The translations under genes were made by a program, and so were the position numbers. Positions 17,685 through 27,992 of a DNA stretch of 64,000 nucleotides are shown here, in pieces. The stretch spans positions 50,159-114,158 of the forward strand of contig JAHTBO010000005.1 of NCBI GenBank assembly GCA_019166125.1, read 5' to 3'. The stretch is from Alcaligenaceae bacterium CGII-47. GTDB lineage: Bacteria; Pseudomonadota; Gammaproteobacteria; Burkholderiales; Burkholderiaceae_B. The notes under the pieces are model-generated. The model searched no databases. It was not told where the DNA came from and saw only the letters and a list, made by a program, of their open reading frames with translations. Position 1 is the first letter of the stretch. Every line of letters starts with the position of its first letter.

Positions 17685-19604
17685 ATGAGCAAAATTATCG
17701 GCATCGACCTGGGTACAACCAATAGCTGCGTGTCCGTGCTGGACGGTGGCAAGGTCAAGATCATCGAGAATTCCGAAGGCACGCGTACCACGCCTTCGAT
17801 CGTCGCCTACGTGCAGGATGGTGAAATCCTGGTGGGCGCCCCGGCCAAGCGCCAAGCGGTGACCAACCCCAAAAATACGCTGTTTGCAGTCAAGCGCCTG
17901 ATTGGACGCAAGTTCGACGAAAAGGCGGTGCAAAAAGACATCGACTTGATGCCTTACAAGATCATCAAGGCAGACAATGGTGATGCCTGGGTCGAGGCTC
18001 AGGACAAAAAGCTTGCACCTCAGCAGGTCTCTGCTGACATTCTTCGCAAGATGAAAAAGACCGCCGAGGATTACCTGGGCGAAGAAGTCACCGAGGCCGT
18101 GATTACGGTGCCGGCTTACTTTAACGACAGCCAGCGCCAGGCAACCAAGGACGCAGGCCGAATTGCGGGCCTGGATGTCAAGCGCATCATCAATGAGCCG
18201 ACGGCAGCTGCTTTGGCATTTGGCCTGGATAAGGCAGATAAGGGCGACCGCAAGATCGTCGTCTATGACCTGGGCGGCGGGACGTTTGACGTCTCCATTA
18301 TTGAAATTGCTGATGTCGATGGTGAAAAGCAATTCGAGGTTCTGTCCACCAATGGCGATACCTTCCTGGGTGGCGAGGATTTCGATCAGCACATCATTCA
18401 ATACATCATTACCGAGTTCAAAAAGGAAAGCGGGGCGGATCTGTCCAAGGACATTCTTGCTCTGCAACGCCTGAAGGAGGCTGCTGAAAAGGCCAAGATC
18501 GAGCTGTCCTCGACGCAGCAAACCGAGATAAATCTGCCCTACATCACGGCAGATGCCTCTGGTCCCAAGCACCTGAACCTCAAGATCACGCGCTCCAAGC
18601 TCGAGGCCTTGGTCGAAGAGTTGATCGAACGCACGATCGAGCCCTGCCGCATCGCCATCAAGGATGCGGGCATCAAGGTCTCCGAGATCGATGACGTGAT
18701 TCTTGTGGGCGGCATGACGCGGATGCCCAAGGTTCAGGAAAAGGTCAAAGAGTTTTTTGGTCGTGAGCCGCGCAAGGACGTGAACCCAGACGAAGCAGTT
18801 GCCGCAGGTGCTGCCATCCAGGGCTCAGTGCTCTCGGGTGACCGTAAGGACGTCTTGCTGCTTGACGTCACGCCGTTATCGCTGGGGATCGAGACCCTGG
18901 GCGGTGTGATGACCAAGATGATCCAGAAGAACACCACAATCCCGACGCGTTTCTCGCAGGTGTTTTCGACGGCAGATGATAATCAGCCCGCTGTGACGAT
19001 CAAGGTCTATCAGGGCGAACGCGAAGTGGCAGTAGGCAATAAGGCGCTGGGCGAATTTAATCTTGAGGGCATTCCGCCCGCAGCTCGCGGTTTACCGCAG
19101 ATCGAGGTGACCTTTGATATTGACGCCAACGGTATCTTGCATGTGTCGGCCAAGGACAAGGGCACGGGCAAGGAAAACAAGATCACCATCAAGGCGAGCT
19201 CTGGCCTGACCGAGGATGAGATCGAGCGCATGGTCAAGGACGCCGAGTTGAATGCGGAAGAAGATCACCGCATCGCCGAATTAGCGATGGCACGTAATCA
19301 GGCTGAAGGTCTGGTGCATTCAACACGCAAATCGCTTACCGAGTATGGCGATAAGCTCGAGGCTGCCGATAAGGAAGCCATCGAGGCGGCAATCAAGGAA
19401 CTCGAGACAGCGATCACAGGCGAGGACAAGGCCGCGATCGATGCCAAGGTCGAGGCCCTGAACACGGCGGCCCAAAAGCTGGGCGAAAAGATGTACGCCG
19501 ATATGCAGGCTGCTTCAGCGGCTGAAGGGGCTGGCGATGCGGCCCAGTCCGTGGACGATAATGTCGTCGATGCGGACTTCAAGGAAGTCAAGCGCGAGGA
19601 CTGA
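17685..19604 (+). CDS. dnaK: Chaperone protein DnaK (Hsp70)
   Basis: 639 residues, full length. N-terminal [25 protein letters not shown] and [13 protein letters not shown]ase signatures, the [14 protein letters not shown] linker region, substrate-binding beta domain and helical lid, ending in the acidic [12 protein letters not shown] tail. It folds and holds unfolded proteins with DnaJ and GrpE in the cytoplasm. It is preceded by a perfect sigma-32 promoter and followed by a hairpin before dnaJ. Confidence 0.98.
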   Translation: MSKIIGIDLGTTNSCVSVLDGGKVKIIENSEGTRTTPSIVAYVQDGEILVGAPAKRQAVTNPKNTLFAVKRLIGRKFDEKAVQKDIDLMPYKIIKADNGDAWVEAQDKKLAPQQVSADILRKMKKTAEDYLGEEVTEAVITVPAYFNDSQRQATKDAGRIAGLDVKRIINEPTAAALAFGLDKADKGDRKIVVYDLGGGTFDVSIIEIADVDGEKQFEVLSTNGDTFLGGEDFDQHIIQYIITEFKKESGADLSKDILALQRLKEAAEKAKIELSSTQQTEINLPYITADASGPKHLNLKITRSKLEALVEELIERTIEPCRIAIKDAGIKVSEIDDVILVGGMTRMPKVQEKVKEFFGREPRKDVNPDEAVAAGAAIQGSVLSGDRKDVLLLDVTPLSLGIETLGGVMTKMIQKNTTIPTRFSQVFSTADDNQPAVTIKVYQGEREVAVGNKALGEFNLEGIPPAARGLPQIEVTFDIDANGILHVSAKDKGTGKENKITIKASSGLTEDEIERMVKDAELNAEEDHRIAELAMARNQAEGLVHSTRKSLTEYGDKLEAADKEAIEAAIKELETAITGEDKAAIDAKVEALNTAAQKLGEKMYADMQAASAAEGAGDAAQSVDDNVVDADFKEVKRED

Positions 19605-19630
19605 TATCGATCAGCTCTGAGGCGCTTTTA

Positions 19631-19676
19631 GCCCGGTTTCTGGCGTATTTGCCGGAAATCGGGCGTTCTTCTTTCA
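19631..19676 (+). terminator. Hairpin between dnaK and dnaJ (partial terminator)
   Basis: A 14-base near-perfect inverted repeat (19631-19644 with 19651-19664) with a GTATTT loop, followed by a T-rich tract (GTTCTTCTTTC). Probably reduces read-through so that less dnaJ than dnaK is made. Confidence 0.65.
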
Positions 19677-19703
19677 TTGCAACGGAACAAGCAGGCAAGG
19701 TAA

Positions 19704-20828
19704 ATGGCAAAACGCGATTTTTATGATGTCTTGGGTGTAGCCAAAAATGCATCCGGAGACGAGATCCGCAAGGCATATCGTAAGCTGGCTATGAAGTACC
19801 ACCCGGATCGCAACCCTGACAGCAAGGAAGCCGAGGACAAATTCAAAGAGGCCAAGCAAGCCTATGAGATGCTGTCCGACGAGGAAAAACGTAGTGCATA
19901 TGATCGTTTTGGTCATGCCGGTGTGGACCCTAACGCAGCTGGCGCGGGCGGGATGGGCGGTGCCGGGTTTGCCGATGCCTTTGGTGATATTTTTGGTGAT
20001 ATGTTCGGCGGCGGTAGTCGCCAGCGCGGCGGTGGACCGCAGGTCTATCGTGGTTCGGACCTTAAGTATGTGCTCGAGGTCAGCCTAGAGCAGGCGGCGA
20101 ACGGCTTCGAGACCGAGATCCGCATCCCGAGTTGGGAGAACTGTGATACCTGTCATGGTAGTGGCGCAAAGCCCGGCACCTCACCACGTACCTGCCATAC
20201 GTGTAATGGGAATGGCACGGTGCGTATGCAACAGGGCTTCTTCAGCGTCCAGCAGACCTGCCCAACCTGCCACGGTTCGGGTAAAGAGATCACCGATCCA
20301 TGCGCTGCGTGCGATGGTGTGGGCCGCATCCGTAAAAACAAGACCTTGCAGGTCAAAATCCCGGCTGGTATCGACGATGGGATGCGCATCCGTTCCGCTG
20401 GGAATGGTGAGCCTGGCCTGAATGGCGGCCCATCGGGGGATCTGTTTGTCGAAATTCGCCTCAAGCCTCATGGAATATTCCAGCGCGATGGCGAGGATCT
20501 GCATTGCGAGCTGACCATCCCCTTCACCAAGGCAGCGTTGGGCGGCATGCTAGAGGTGCCGACCTTATCAGGTCGGGGCGAAATCACGATCCCCGAGGGT
20601 ACCCAGACCGGCAAAACCTTCCGCCTGCGTGGCAAGGGCATACGCGGGGTGCGTTCCAGCTATCCCGGTGATCTATATTGCCATATTTCGGTCGAGACGC
20701 CGGTGCGTCTAAATGATGACCAAAAGGACTTGCTGCGCCAGTTCGAAGCCTCTTTGGCCGATGGAGGTAATAAGCACTCCCCAAAGAGCGAGTCCTGGAC
20801 GGATAAGGTCAAGAACTTCTTTTCCTAA
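19704..20828 (+). CDS. dnaJ: Chaperone protein DnaJ
   Basis: 374 residues with all DnaJ parts: J domain with HPD at 33-35, Gly/Phe-rich linker (about 75-115), four CxxCxGxG zinc motifs (about 145-210) and the C-terminal substrate-binding domain with [12 protein letters not shown]. It delivers substrates to DnaK and stimulates its ATPase. AAGG lies shortly before the ATG. A co-transcript with dnaK is likely, lowered by the intervening hairpin. Convergent with the M16 peptidase, six bases apart. Confidence 0.97.
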   Translation: MAKRDFYDVLGVAKNASGDEIRKAYRKLAMKYHPDRNPDSKEAEDKFKEAKQAYEMLSDEEKRSAYDRFGHAGVDPNAAGAGGMGGAGFADAFGDIFGDMFGGGSRQRGGGPQVYRGSDLKYVLEVSLEQAANGFETEIRIPSWENCDTCHGSGAKPGTSPRTCHTCNGNGTVRMQQGFFSVQQTCPTCHGSGKEITDPCAACDGVGRIRKNKTLQVKIPAGIDDGMRIRSAGNGEPGLNGGPSGDLFVEIRLKPHGIFQRDGEDLHCELTIPFTKAALGGMLEVPTLSGRGEITIPEGTQTGKTFRLRGKGIRGVRSSYPGDLYCHISVETPVRLNDDQKDLLRQFEASLADGGNKHSPKSESWTDKVKNFFS

Positions 20829-20834
20829 GGCGAC

Positions 20835-23621
20835 TCAGGGTTGGGCCGCTGCGACGGCGATGACGAGTTGATCCGGGTCGAGCGTAGCGCGTAGTGCTGC
20901 GTTCACCTGGTCAGCGTCCAGCCCTGCGATCGTATCGAGCATTTTCTGTGTCCATGCGAAATCCCGGCCCGTGCGCAACTTTGAGATCCAGTTGGAAACC
21001 AGATAGCGATCATTAGAGCGCGCAAGCTTTTGGTATTCCAGGATCGAGCGGATGGCGCTGCGCACCTCATCTGCGGTAAAGCCCTCGCGCCGTACGGTTA
21101 GCAGCGCCTCTTTGATTGCCCGTGTGAGCGCCTGCGCGTTTTGTGGTGCCATGCTGGCATAGAACGTCCAACTTCCTGAAGGCTCGAATGATGAGGCCTG
21201 CAGCATGCTGCCTACATCGTAGGACAGGCCGTCCTGGACACGGATACGCTGCCATAGCCGAGAGTCCTCAGAACCCCCTAGCATGTAATTTGCCAGCAGT
21301 AAGGCGGGGTATTGTGGGTCAGTATCCTGGAGCTTGAGAGGTACGCTAGCCAGGTAACTGGCGTTGGCCTTGCCTGGCGTGGAGATCTCAAAGGTCTTGG
21401 GTGGTGTGGCGTACCAGGGGTCAGGCAGACGTGTATAAGCGGGTGCACGCTTCCAGCCCGCCAGGCCGCTGCGTAAGTGATCCTGAAGCACTTGCGGATC
21501 AAAATCCCCGACGACAGCCAGGGCGATATCGCCCGCACCGTAGAATCGATCGTAGAAATTTTGTAGATCCTGTCGTGTCAAGGCCTTGATGCGTTGCAGG
21601 GATTGTGCAAAGGTCGGCTTGTAGCGGATATCGTCGCCGGCCCAGGGTTGGTCGTAGCGTTGCAGTGTGCGCAATGCCAGTGCGCTGGGACTGGACATCG
21701 CGTTCTCGATCGAGGAGGCGATCTGGCGTTGGATTTTCTCTAGCTCGTCGCTCGGGAATGTCGGTGTACGCAGAAGCTGCAATACCAGATCGAGCACAGC
21801 GGGCAGATTCTGATGAATGGTCGTCATACTGATACGTACGGTGTTGTCCTCCCCATCGAAATCAACCTGAGCCTCGAGCTGTGTCAAGCGGTCTTCGATC
21901 TGCTGGCGGGTCAGGCCCTGTGCGCCGTGCGCCAGCATGGCAGCGGTAAGCGAGGGTGCACTGCCCACGCCCCGAAGTTGTTCGGCAGAACCGAAGTTTA
22001 GCTGCAAGATCGCCTGAACTTGATTGCCGCCTGTGGGCTTGGGCAGGAGGGCGAGTGCAATCGTCCCATTGGGGAGTTCGAGTTCGCTGCGTTGGGTCGC
22101 AGCGTCGATGGCAGCGGGTGAGGTGTCAAAGGCTGCTACCTCGGGGCGCGGGGTATTTTCCTGAAGCGTGGAGAGCAGGGTGGCCAGATCGGCAGCCTGG
22201 GGCTCGGGAGCGTAATGGGGCTGTTCGGTGGGCAGATAGCGCCCACTGGTGCGGTTGGTGGACACAAACCAGGTCTGCGCCTCGGTGCGGATGCGCTCGA
22301 GCGTCATTTGCTCGACCTGATCACGCTGAAGGAAAAATAGTCGCCAGTCCCCTAGCGCTGCAGCGGAGGACAAGGCGCTGGCCAGTGCACTTGAGTGCGT
22401 ATAGACCTGTTTCCAGTTGGTCAGCCAGGCAGTGCGAGCGCGCTCCAGCCCTGCACTGTCCAGAGCATCCGGTGGGAGATTTTCCAGCTCGGCTTCCAGT
22501 GTCGTCAAGGCCTTGTCCGGGTCGGCGCCCGGTTCGAGCTGTGCGCCAAACAAGGCATAGCCTGGTTGCGCCAGGGCGGCTGCAAAGCCGAAGGCGCTGC
22601 TGACCAGACCGGTATCGACGAGTTTGCGGGTCAGAAGTCCGGACGGGGTATCGGTGAGCATATTGGCTGCCAGGTCCAACGCGGCGTAGTCAGCGCTGTT
22701 GCCTGCAGGGATATGGTATTGCGCGGCAATGATCGGACTGCCGCCCGGACGGCGCAGCGTGACAGCGCGCGCACCTTGCTGGACGGGTTCGACGGTATAG
22801 CCAGGCAGCAGAGCACGTGTGGGCCGTGGAATCCTGGCGAAGCTCTCCTGGATCCATTGCAGCGTCTGAGCGGGGTCAAATTGCCCCGTTACGATTAATA
22901 CCGCGTTATCCGGCTGGTAGTACTGATGGTAGAAGGCGCGTAGCTGTGCGATATCCACATTTTCAACGTCCGAGCGCGCGCCAATCGTGCTGCGGCCATA
23001 GGGATGCCAGACATAGGCGGCGGCCGAGACCTGCTGGATCAAGACACCGAATGGGCTGTTTTCCCCGCGCTCCATCTCGTTTCGTACGACGGTCATCTCG
23101 GCATCCAGATCCTGACGGCTGATGCGCGAATGCGTCATGGCATCGGCCTGCCAACCAAGATACCAGCGCAGGGTCTCGGGTTCAGCGGAAAAGGTTGCGT
23201 AGTAGTTCGTGCGGTCTACGGTTGTGGAACCATTGGACGCGAGTCCTCGGCGCGAGAATTCCGCCATGGCATCGGGTAGCGTGTCTGTTCCCCGGAACAT
23301 GAGATGCTCGAGCAGGTGCGCCATCCCTGTCTCGCCTGCGCCTTCCATGCGTGAGCCGACCAGATAGGTCATATTGACCGTCGTCTGCGGACGCGATGCG
23401 TCGGGCGCCAGCACAATACGCAGGCCATTGTCCATCTGATATTGACTTACGCCCTGTACGGAAGGGCCGGCCTGTATGCCTGCGGGCAGCTCGAACGCCC
23501 AGGCGCTGGGGATGAGAAAAATGAACCATGAAAATAGCACTATAAATGCCGAGTTCGACCATTTCTTGCTCGCCCGTAGAGGGTGAACAGGCGCGGCAAT
23601 GTGGAGGCTCAATGGAGTCAT
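20835..23621 (-). CDS. Exported M16-family zinc metallopeptidase, two-domain form
   Basis: 928 residues. An N-terminal hydrophobic stretch (about 22-42, ending PSAWA) looks like a signal peptide, so the protein is periplasmic. The inverted zinc motif HLLEH is at 102-106 and the third ligand E182 follows at the expected spacing of 76. Two M16 halves (about 60-480 and 510-920) are joined in one chain; the second lacks HxxEH, as usual for the inactive half. This is the pitrilysin/insulinase-like (PqqL-type) peptidase group. It may degrade peptides in the periplasm; the substrate is unknown. Confidence 0.9.
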   Translation of the reverse strand: MTPLSLHIAAPVHPLRASKKWSNSAFIVLFSWFIFLIPSAWAFELPAGIQAGPSVQGVSQYQMDNGLRIVLAPDASRPQTTVNMTYLVGSRMEGAGETGMAHLLEHLMFRGTDTLPDAMAEFSRRGLASNGSTTVDRTNYYATFSAEPETLRWYLGWQADAMTHSRISRQDLDAEMTVVRNEMERGENSPFGVLIQQVSAAAYVWHPYGRSTIGARSDVENVDIAQLRAFYHQYYQPDNAVLIVTGQFDPAQTLQWIQESFARIPRPTRALLPGYTVEPVQQGARAVTLRRPGGSPIIAAQYHIPAGNSADYAALDLAANMLTDTPSGLLTRKLVDTGLVSSAFGFAAALAQPGYALFGAQLEPGADPDKALTTLEAELENLPPDALDSAGLERARTAWLTNWKQVYTHSSALASALSSAAALGDWRLFFLQRDQVEQMTLERIRTEAQTWFVSTNRTSGRYLPTEQPHYAPEPQAADLATLLSTLQENTPRPEVAAFDTSPAAIDAATQRSELELPNGTIALALLPKPTGGNQVQAILQLNFGSAEQLRGVGSAPSLTAAMLAHGAQGLTRQQIEDRLTQLEAQVDFDGEDNTVRISMTTIHQNLPAVLDLVLQLLRTPTFPSDELEKIQRQIASSIENAMSSPSALALRTLQRYDQPWAGDDIRYKPTFAQSLQRIKALTRQDLQNFYDRFYGAGDIALAVVGDFDPQVLQDHLRSGLAGWKRAPAYTRLPDPWYATPPKTFEISTPGKANASYLASVPLKLQDTDPQYPALLLANYMLGGSEDSRLWQRIRVQDGLSYDVGSMLQASSFEPSGSWTFYASMAPQNAQALTRAIKEALLTVRREGFTADEVRSAIRSILEYQKLARSNDRYLVSNWISKLRTGRDFAWTQKMLDTIAGLDADQVNAALRATLDPDQLVIAVAAAQP

Positions 23622-23685
23622 GAAGTAGCAATCTCAGTGAAATGATTCAATACAGGGCATTACATCACATCACTGGGGAGTGGGG

Positions 23686-24408
23686 TCAGATTAGGCCACC
23701 GTTAGGCTGAATGATCTGCCCGAGTATCCAGGATGCTTTCTCTGATGCCAGGAAGCTCACAACCTCTGCGATCTCGTTGGGGGTGCCGATGCGGTTCAAT
23801 GGGCTCATGGCGGCTGAGCGCTGCACAGCCTCTGGAGTTTTGCCTGCCCGGAACAGATCTGTGTCGACGGGGCCCGGTGCGACAGCGTTGACACGTATGC
23901 TGCGTGCCGCGAGCTCTTTGGACATAGATCGAACAAGGCATTCCACTGCAGCCTTGGTGGCGCTGTAAGGGCCAACGCCAGGAACGGCGTGGCGTACCAG
24001 TGAGGTCGTTAAGGCAATGATCGAGCCGCCATCGACGACATGTTGCGCGGCTTCATGCAAGACATTGAAGGCCCCCACGATGTTGACTTCGACGAGCTTG
24101 CGAAAGCTCTCGGGGCTGAACTGCGCGATGGGACTTGGTGGGACATTGATCGCTGCGTTGGCGATGACGCAGTGCGGCGCGTTGCCGAAATCACGCCTGA
24201 CATCGGCGAAAACTTGAGCAACTTGTGCCAGCTCGCAGATATCCACTGCGTAGCCTGTGCAGTGCGTGTCACCGATATGTTGAGGCGCATCAGGCGGGTT
24301 GGCAACATAGGTGTAGGCCACATCGTATCCATCTCGAATTAGTGTCTGTACACAGGCGGCACCGATGCCGCGTGAGCCGCCAAAGACGAGCGCTATTTTG
24401 TTTTTCAT
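23686..24408 (-). CDS. Short-chain dehydrogenase/reductase
   Basis: 240 residues, classical SDR: cofactor loop GGSRGIG (about 10-16), NAA(I) motif in the fourth strand, catalytic Ser in TTSLV and YSATK (Tyr and Lys) near 160, and the C-terminal PNGG. It interconverts an alcohol and a ketone with NAD(P). It lies downstream of the LIV-type transporter fusion on the same strand (about 58 bases), so its substrate may be the imported compound or a breakdown product. Confidence 0.88.
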   Translation of the reverse strand: MKNKIALVFGGSRGIGAACVQTLIRDGYDVAYTYVANPPDAPQHIGDTHCTGYAVDICELAQVAQVFADVRRDFGNAPHCVIANAAINVPPSPIAQFSPESFRKLVEVNIVGAFNVLHEAAQHVVDGGSIIALTTSLVRHAVPGVGPYSATKAAVECLVRSMSKELAARSIRVNAVAPGPVDTDLFRAGKTPEAVQRSAAMSPLNRIGTPNEIAEVVSFLASEKASWILGQIIQPNGGLI

Positions 24409-24466
24409 GGATAAACCTTGGAGGAAATGAAAAGGTGAATAGGGACTCCGTATGCCATGTACAACC

Positions 24467-27001
24467 TCACAGCCAGAGAATTTCTTTGCGGTAATCCAGG
24501 TCGGTAAGCAGGGGCTCAGCCGGTCCTTGGTGGAATACTGCGCCGCGCTCTAGTGCGTAGACGCGATCAGCCAGAGCGAGTACGAGATCCAGGTTGTGCT
24601 CGACAATCACGATAGAGATATGTTGGCGTAGACGGTCAAACACGGTAAACAGATCTTGTACGATCGTCGGAGCGAGTCCCTCGAAGGGTTCGTCGAGCAA
24701 TAGCAACCTGACGTTTCCAGACAGCGCGCGCGCTACAGCCACCATTTGCTGCTCTCCGCCGGATAGATAGTCAGCAGCGATATTGATGCGCTCTTTGAGG
24801 CGCGGGAAGTATTCAAAGACACGCTCTTCATCCCAGACGATGCCGGTACTGCCATCGGTTAATCGGGCTTGGCGACCTAGGGCTAGGTTCTCAGCCACCG
24901 TCATACCCGCAAATAGGCCTCGACCTTGTGGTACATAGCCTATCCCTAAACGTGCGATAGCGGGCGCAGCAAGACCTGCAATATTCTGTCCGGAAAAATC
25001 AATTTTGCCAGAAGCAGGAGGTACGAGACCGACCAATGTCTTGAGTAGGGTGGACTTGCCTGCGCCATTGCGACCAAGCAACGCGACGATTTCCCCTTCG
25101 TGGACATCCAGGCTGGCTTCGTTGAGGATATGGCTCTTGCCATAGAATGCGTCGACTTTTTCAAATCGCAGCAGCAGTGGCTGCTCGGTTTCAAGACTCT
25201 TGGTGCGTCCGGTCACTGCAGGCGTGCCTGTTCCAGTGTAGATTTCTTGTACGCCTTGGTCCTCGCGGATCTGATCAGGTGTACCACTCACTAGTACCTC
25301 CCCCTGGTTCATGACTGTGACGCGGTGCGAAAATGACAGAATGCGATCGATATCATGCTCAACGATGAGCACTGGGATGTTGTCTGCGATGGTTTTGATT
25401 AGGTTGGACACACGCTCGCGCTCAGCAGCGGCCAGTCCGGCCAGGGGCTCATCCAGTAGCAGGACCTGTGGCTTGGATCCCAGGGCTATGCCCAGATCAA
25501 CCAGACGCTGGCCGCCATAGGATAGGTCTGCGCCGTTGACCTCTTCCATGCCTTGCAAGCCGAGGAATTTCATTAACTCGGCGGTCTCGGTATGCACGTC
25601 GCGATAGCTATCGGTATCGCGCCACATGTTGAAGCGTGAGGGGTGGCGTGCGTGCAGAGAAAGACGCAGGTTTTCATAAATCGACAAGCCTTTGAATAGA
25701 TTGGTAATCTGAAAGGATCGCGCTAGGCCCTTTTGGCAGATTGCTTCCGGTGTCAGGTCCTGGATTTCGGCACCATGTAGAAATACTTTGCCTGAGTTTG
25801 GTCTGAGCATGCCAGAGATCAGGTTGAAGGTCGTGGTCTTGCCTGCGCCATTTGGACCTATCAGAGCGTGAATTTGCCCTGCCTCGATGCCCAGTTCTAC
25901 ATTGCGCACCGCCTGGATACCGCCAAAATGCACATTGATGCCATGCGCTTCAAGCACGGAGCCCTGGATACGATTTGGGCGTAGGAATGCAGGCAAAGGC
26001 AGGCCGTCATAAATCTTACGTTTGCTCATGGCGGCGCTGTCTTCAGGTAGTGGCTTGAGGCGTTGATACAGCTTGGTCCAGATGCCTGTAAGCCCTGAAG
26101 GTGAAAACAGGACGAACCCAACAAAGATCAGACCAAACCAGAGCTGCCAGTTCTCGGTGTAGATTGAGAATAGCTCGCGGAACAGAAGATAAAAAAGAGC
26201 GCCCAAGGCCGGGCCAAGGAAACTGTGCATGCCGCCGATGACTACCATTGCTAGCATCTCACCCGAAAATACGACTGCCGTCGACTCGGCTGCTGCCACA
26301 TGGTGTAAGAACACGAGTAACGATCCCGCCAATGCGGTTACACACGCAGATAGAACGAAGGCCAGTAATTTGTAATATCTAACGCTATACCCTTGAAAGG
26401 TTGTACGCTGTTGATTTTCACGTATCGCAACAAGCACATGCCCAAACGGTGAGCGCACAATGCGCAATAGGGTAAATAATGTTAGAAAACCGATGACGGC
26501 GACAATAATATAGAAGCTCAGGTGCACTTCAAGGTCAAAGGGTCCCAATGAACCACGTTGTAGCCCCCCTAAGCCACCTTCTCCACCGGTCAGGCTAGTC
26601 CAGCGAAAGGCAATGGCGAACGTCAGTGCGCACAGTGCCAAGGTCAGCAAGGCAAAATAAACACCTTGTCGGCGTAAAATTAGATAGCCTGCAATTAATG
26701 ATAGTACGGCCGTGAAAATAAGTGCAAATAGAATGGGTGCGAGTATCTGATTAGGAAACCAGTGCAATTGAGCAAGTGCTGCTGCGTAGCCGCCAATACC
26801 AAACCAAGCACTGTGGCCAAAGGATACCAGACCAGTGTATCCAACCAAAAGGTTCAGGCCCATTGTGGCGATTGCCAGAATTACGACTAAAGCAGCACTA
26901 TCAAGGGTTAAGCCGATGCCTCGAAATATAACCGGTAATAGTATTAGGCTCAGGGCTCCAACCAATAGAGGTTGGTATTTATCACTTATGAATCTGCTCA
27001 T
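24467..27001 (-). CDS. Fused branched-chain-type ABC transporter: LivM permease + LivG ATPase + LivF ATPase
   Basis: 844 residues in one chain. Residues 1-310 are a LivM-type permease with 8-10 membrane segments. Residues about 347-585 are an ATPase of LivG type (Walker A GPNGAGKTT at 382-390, signature LSYGGQ near 493, Walker B LLLDEP). Residues about 608-844 are a LivF-type ATPase (Walker A GRNGAGKST at 643-651, LSGGEQQ, LLLDEP). A 35-residue linker joins permease and first ATPase and a basic/acidic linker of about 20 joins the ATPases. With LivH and the binding protein it completes an importer of amino acid-like or other organic acids. Confidence 0.93.
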   Translation of the reverse strand: MSRFISDKYQPLLVGALSLILLPVIFRGIGLTLDSAALVVILAIATMGLNLLVGYTGLVSFGHSAWFGIGGYAAALAQLHWFPNQILAPILFALIFTAVLSLIAGYLILRRQGVYFALLTLALCALTFAIAFRWTSLTGGEGGLGGLQRGSLGPFDLEVHLSFYIIVAVIGFLTLFTLLRIVRSPFGHVLVAIRENQQRTTFQGYSVRYYKLLAFVLSACVTALAGSLLVFLHHVAAAESTAVVFSGEMLAMVVIGGMHSFLGPALGALFYLLFRELFSIYTENWQLWFGLIFVGFVLFSPSGLTGIWTKLYQRLKPLPEDSAAMSKRKIYDGLPLPAFLRPNRIQGSVLEAHGINVHFGGIQAVRNVELGIEAGQIHALIGPNGAGKTTTFNLISGMLRPNSGKVFLHGAEIQDLTPEAICQKGLARSFQITNLFKGLSIYENLRLSLHARHPSRFNMWRDTDSYRDVHTETAELMKFLGLQGMEEVNGADLSYGGQRLVDLGIALGSKPQVLLLDEPLAGLAAAERERVSNLIKTIADNIPVLIVEHDIDRILSFSHRVTVMNQGEVLVSGTPDQIREDQGVQEIYTGTGTPAVTGRTKSLETEQPLLLRFEKVDAFYGKSHILNEASLDVHEGEIVALLGRNGAGKSTLLKTLVGLVPPASGKIDFSGQNIAGLAAPAIARLGIGYVPQGRGLFAGMTVAENLALGRQARLTDGSTGIVWDEERVFEYFPRLKERINIAADYLSGGEQQMVAVARALSGNVRLLLLDEPFEGLAPTIVQDLFTVFDRLRQHISIVIVEHNLDLVLALADRVYALERGAVFHQGPAEPLLTDLDYRKEILWL

Positions 27002-27018
27002 TATTTAGAATCCGTTGC

Positions 27019-27894
27019 TCATTCAAATCGTTCAATGCGTTTACCTAGTAAACCTCTTGGGCGGAACATCAACACTAGAAACATCAGTACGTACATAGAA
27101 GCTTCTCCAGCAGCTGACTCGAAATAAATAGTTATTCCGCGCACCACGCCTACCAGCAAGGCTGCAAAAACCACTCCCCAAAAGCTTCCCAGGCCGCCGA
27201 TGATAACTACGACAAAGGCTACCGTCATGATTTCAGTCCCCATCGCTGGTTGCACGACTGCTATCGGACCGAATAGCACGCCCCCAAGTGCCGCCGTCGC
27301 GACACCTAACATGACGATAGCGGTCATATAAGGTTGCAGGCGTATCCCAAGGACGGCGACCATATCGGGTTTTTGCACGCCAGCGCGTATCACGCGTCCA
27401 AATGGAGTTTTATTCAACAATAGCCAGATTCCGACCATGACGACGGCAACAACGACTAAGATAAGTAAGCGATACTTTGAAAAAAGGAATCCACCTACAA
27501 TAAGTGACCCCTTGAATATTTGGGGCATCGTTGAGGCGAGTGGTGCTGCGCCCCAAATTATTCGAATGAGTTGTTCCATGACCATAGCGATGCCAAAGGT
27601 CACGAGGAGGCCCAGGATTGGATCTGCCGAGTAGAAACGTCGTAATAGGAATCGTTCGAACAGAATGCCTAGCATGGCGACAATCAGTGGAGTGACAATA
27701 AGACTGCCTCCGAACCCCACGTATTTCATGACTTCGAGCGATATGTACGCACCTATTGCATAGAATGCGCCATGCGCCAAGTTGACCACACCACCGACGC
27801 TAAATATTAGCGATAATCCCAGGGCAAGTAAGAGGTAATATCCTCCTAACACAAGCCCGTTAACAGCCTGCTCTAGCAGATAGACGAATTCCAT
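27019..27894 (-). CDS. Branched-chain-type ABC transporter permease LivH
   Basis: 291 residues, about eight membrane helices, with the conserved GGVVNLAHGAFYAIGAY region near residue 35 and the EAA-like loop containing GVQKPDMVAVLGI near 170. Pairs with the permease half of the downstream fusion protein (17 bases away). It is the second gene of the operon after the binding protein. Confidence 0.93.
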   Translation of the reverse strand: MEFVYLLEQAVNGLVLGGYYLLLALGLSLIFSVGGVVNLAHGAFYAIGAYISLEVMKYVGFGGSLIVTPLIVAMLGILFERFLLRRFYSADPILGLLVTFGIAMVMEQLIRIIWGAAPLASTMPQIFKGSLIVGGFLFSKYRLLILVVVAVVMVGIWLLLNKTPFGRVIRAGVQKPDMVAVLGIRLQPYMTAIVMLGVATAALGGVLFGPIAVVQPAMGTEIMTVAFVVVIIGGLGSFWGVVFAALLVGVVRGITIYFESAAGEASMYVLMFLVLMFRPRGLLGKRIERFE

Positions 27895-27992
27895 AATAAT
27901 CCAGATATATTAGGTGGGTGCTTATATATACGACTAACTACAGCTTAGTGACTCTCTTGGAGATCATCATTCTATAGCTAGCCGTACTACCC

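Noticed and set aside
22395..22898. 167-codon plus-strand frame opposite the M16 peptidase
   Set aside because: Mirror frame of a well-supported gene; no family pattern.
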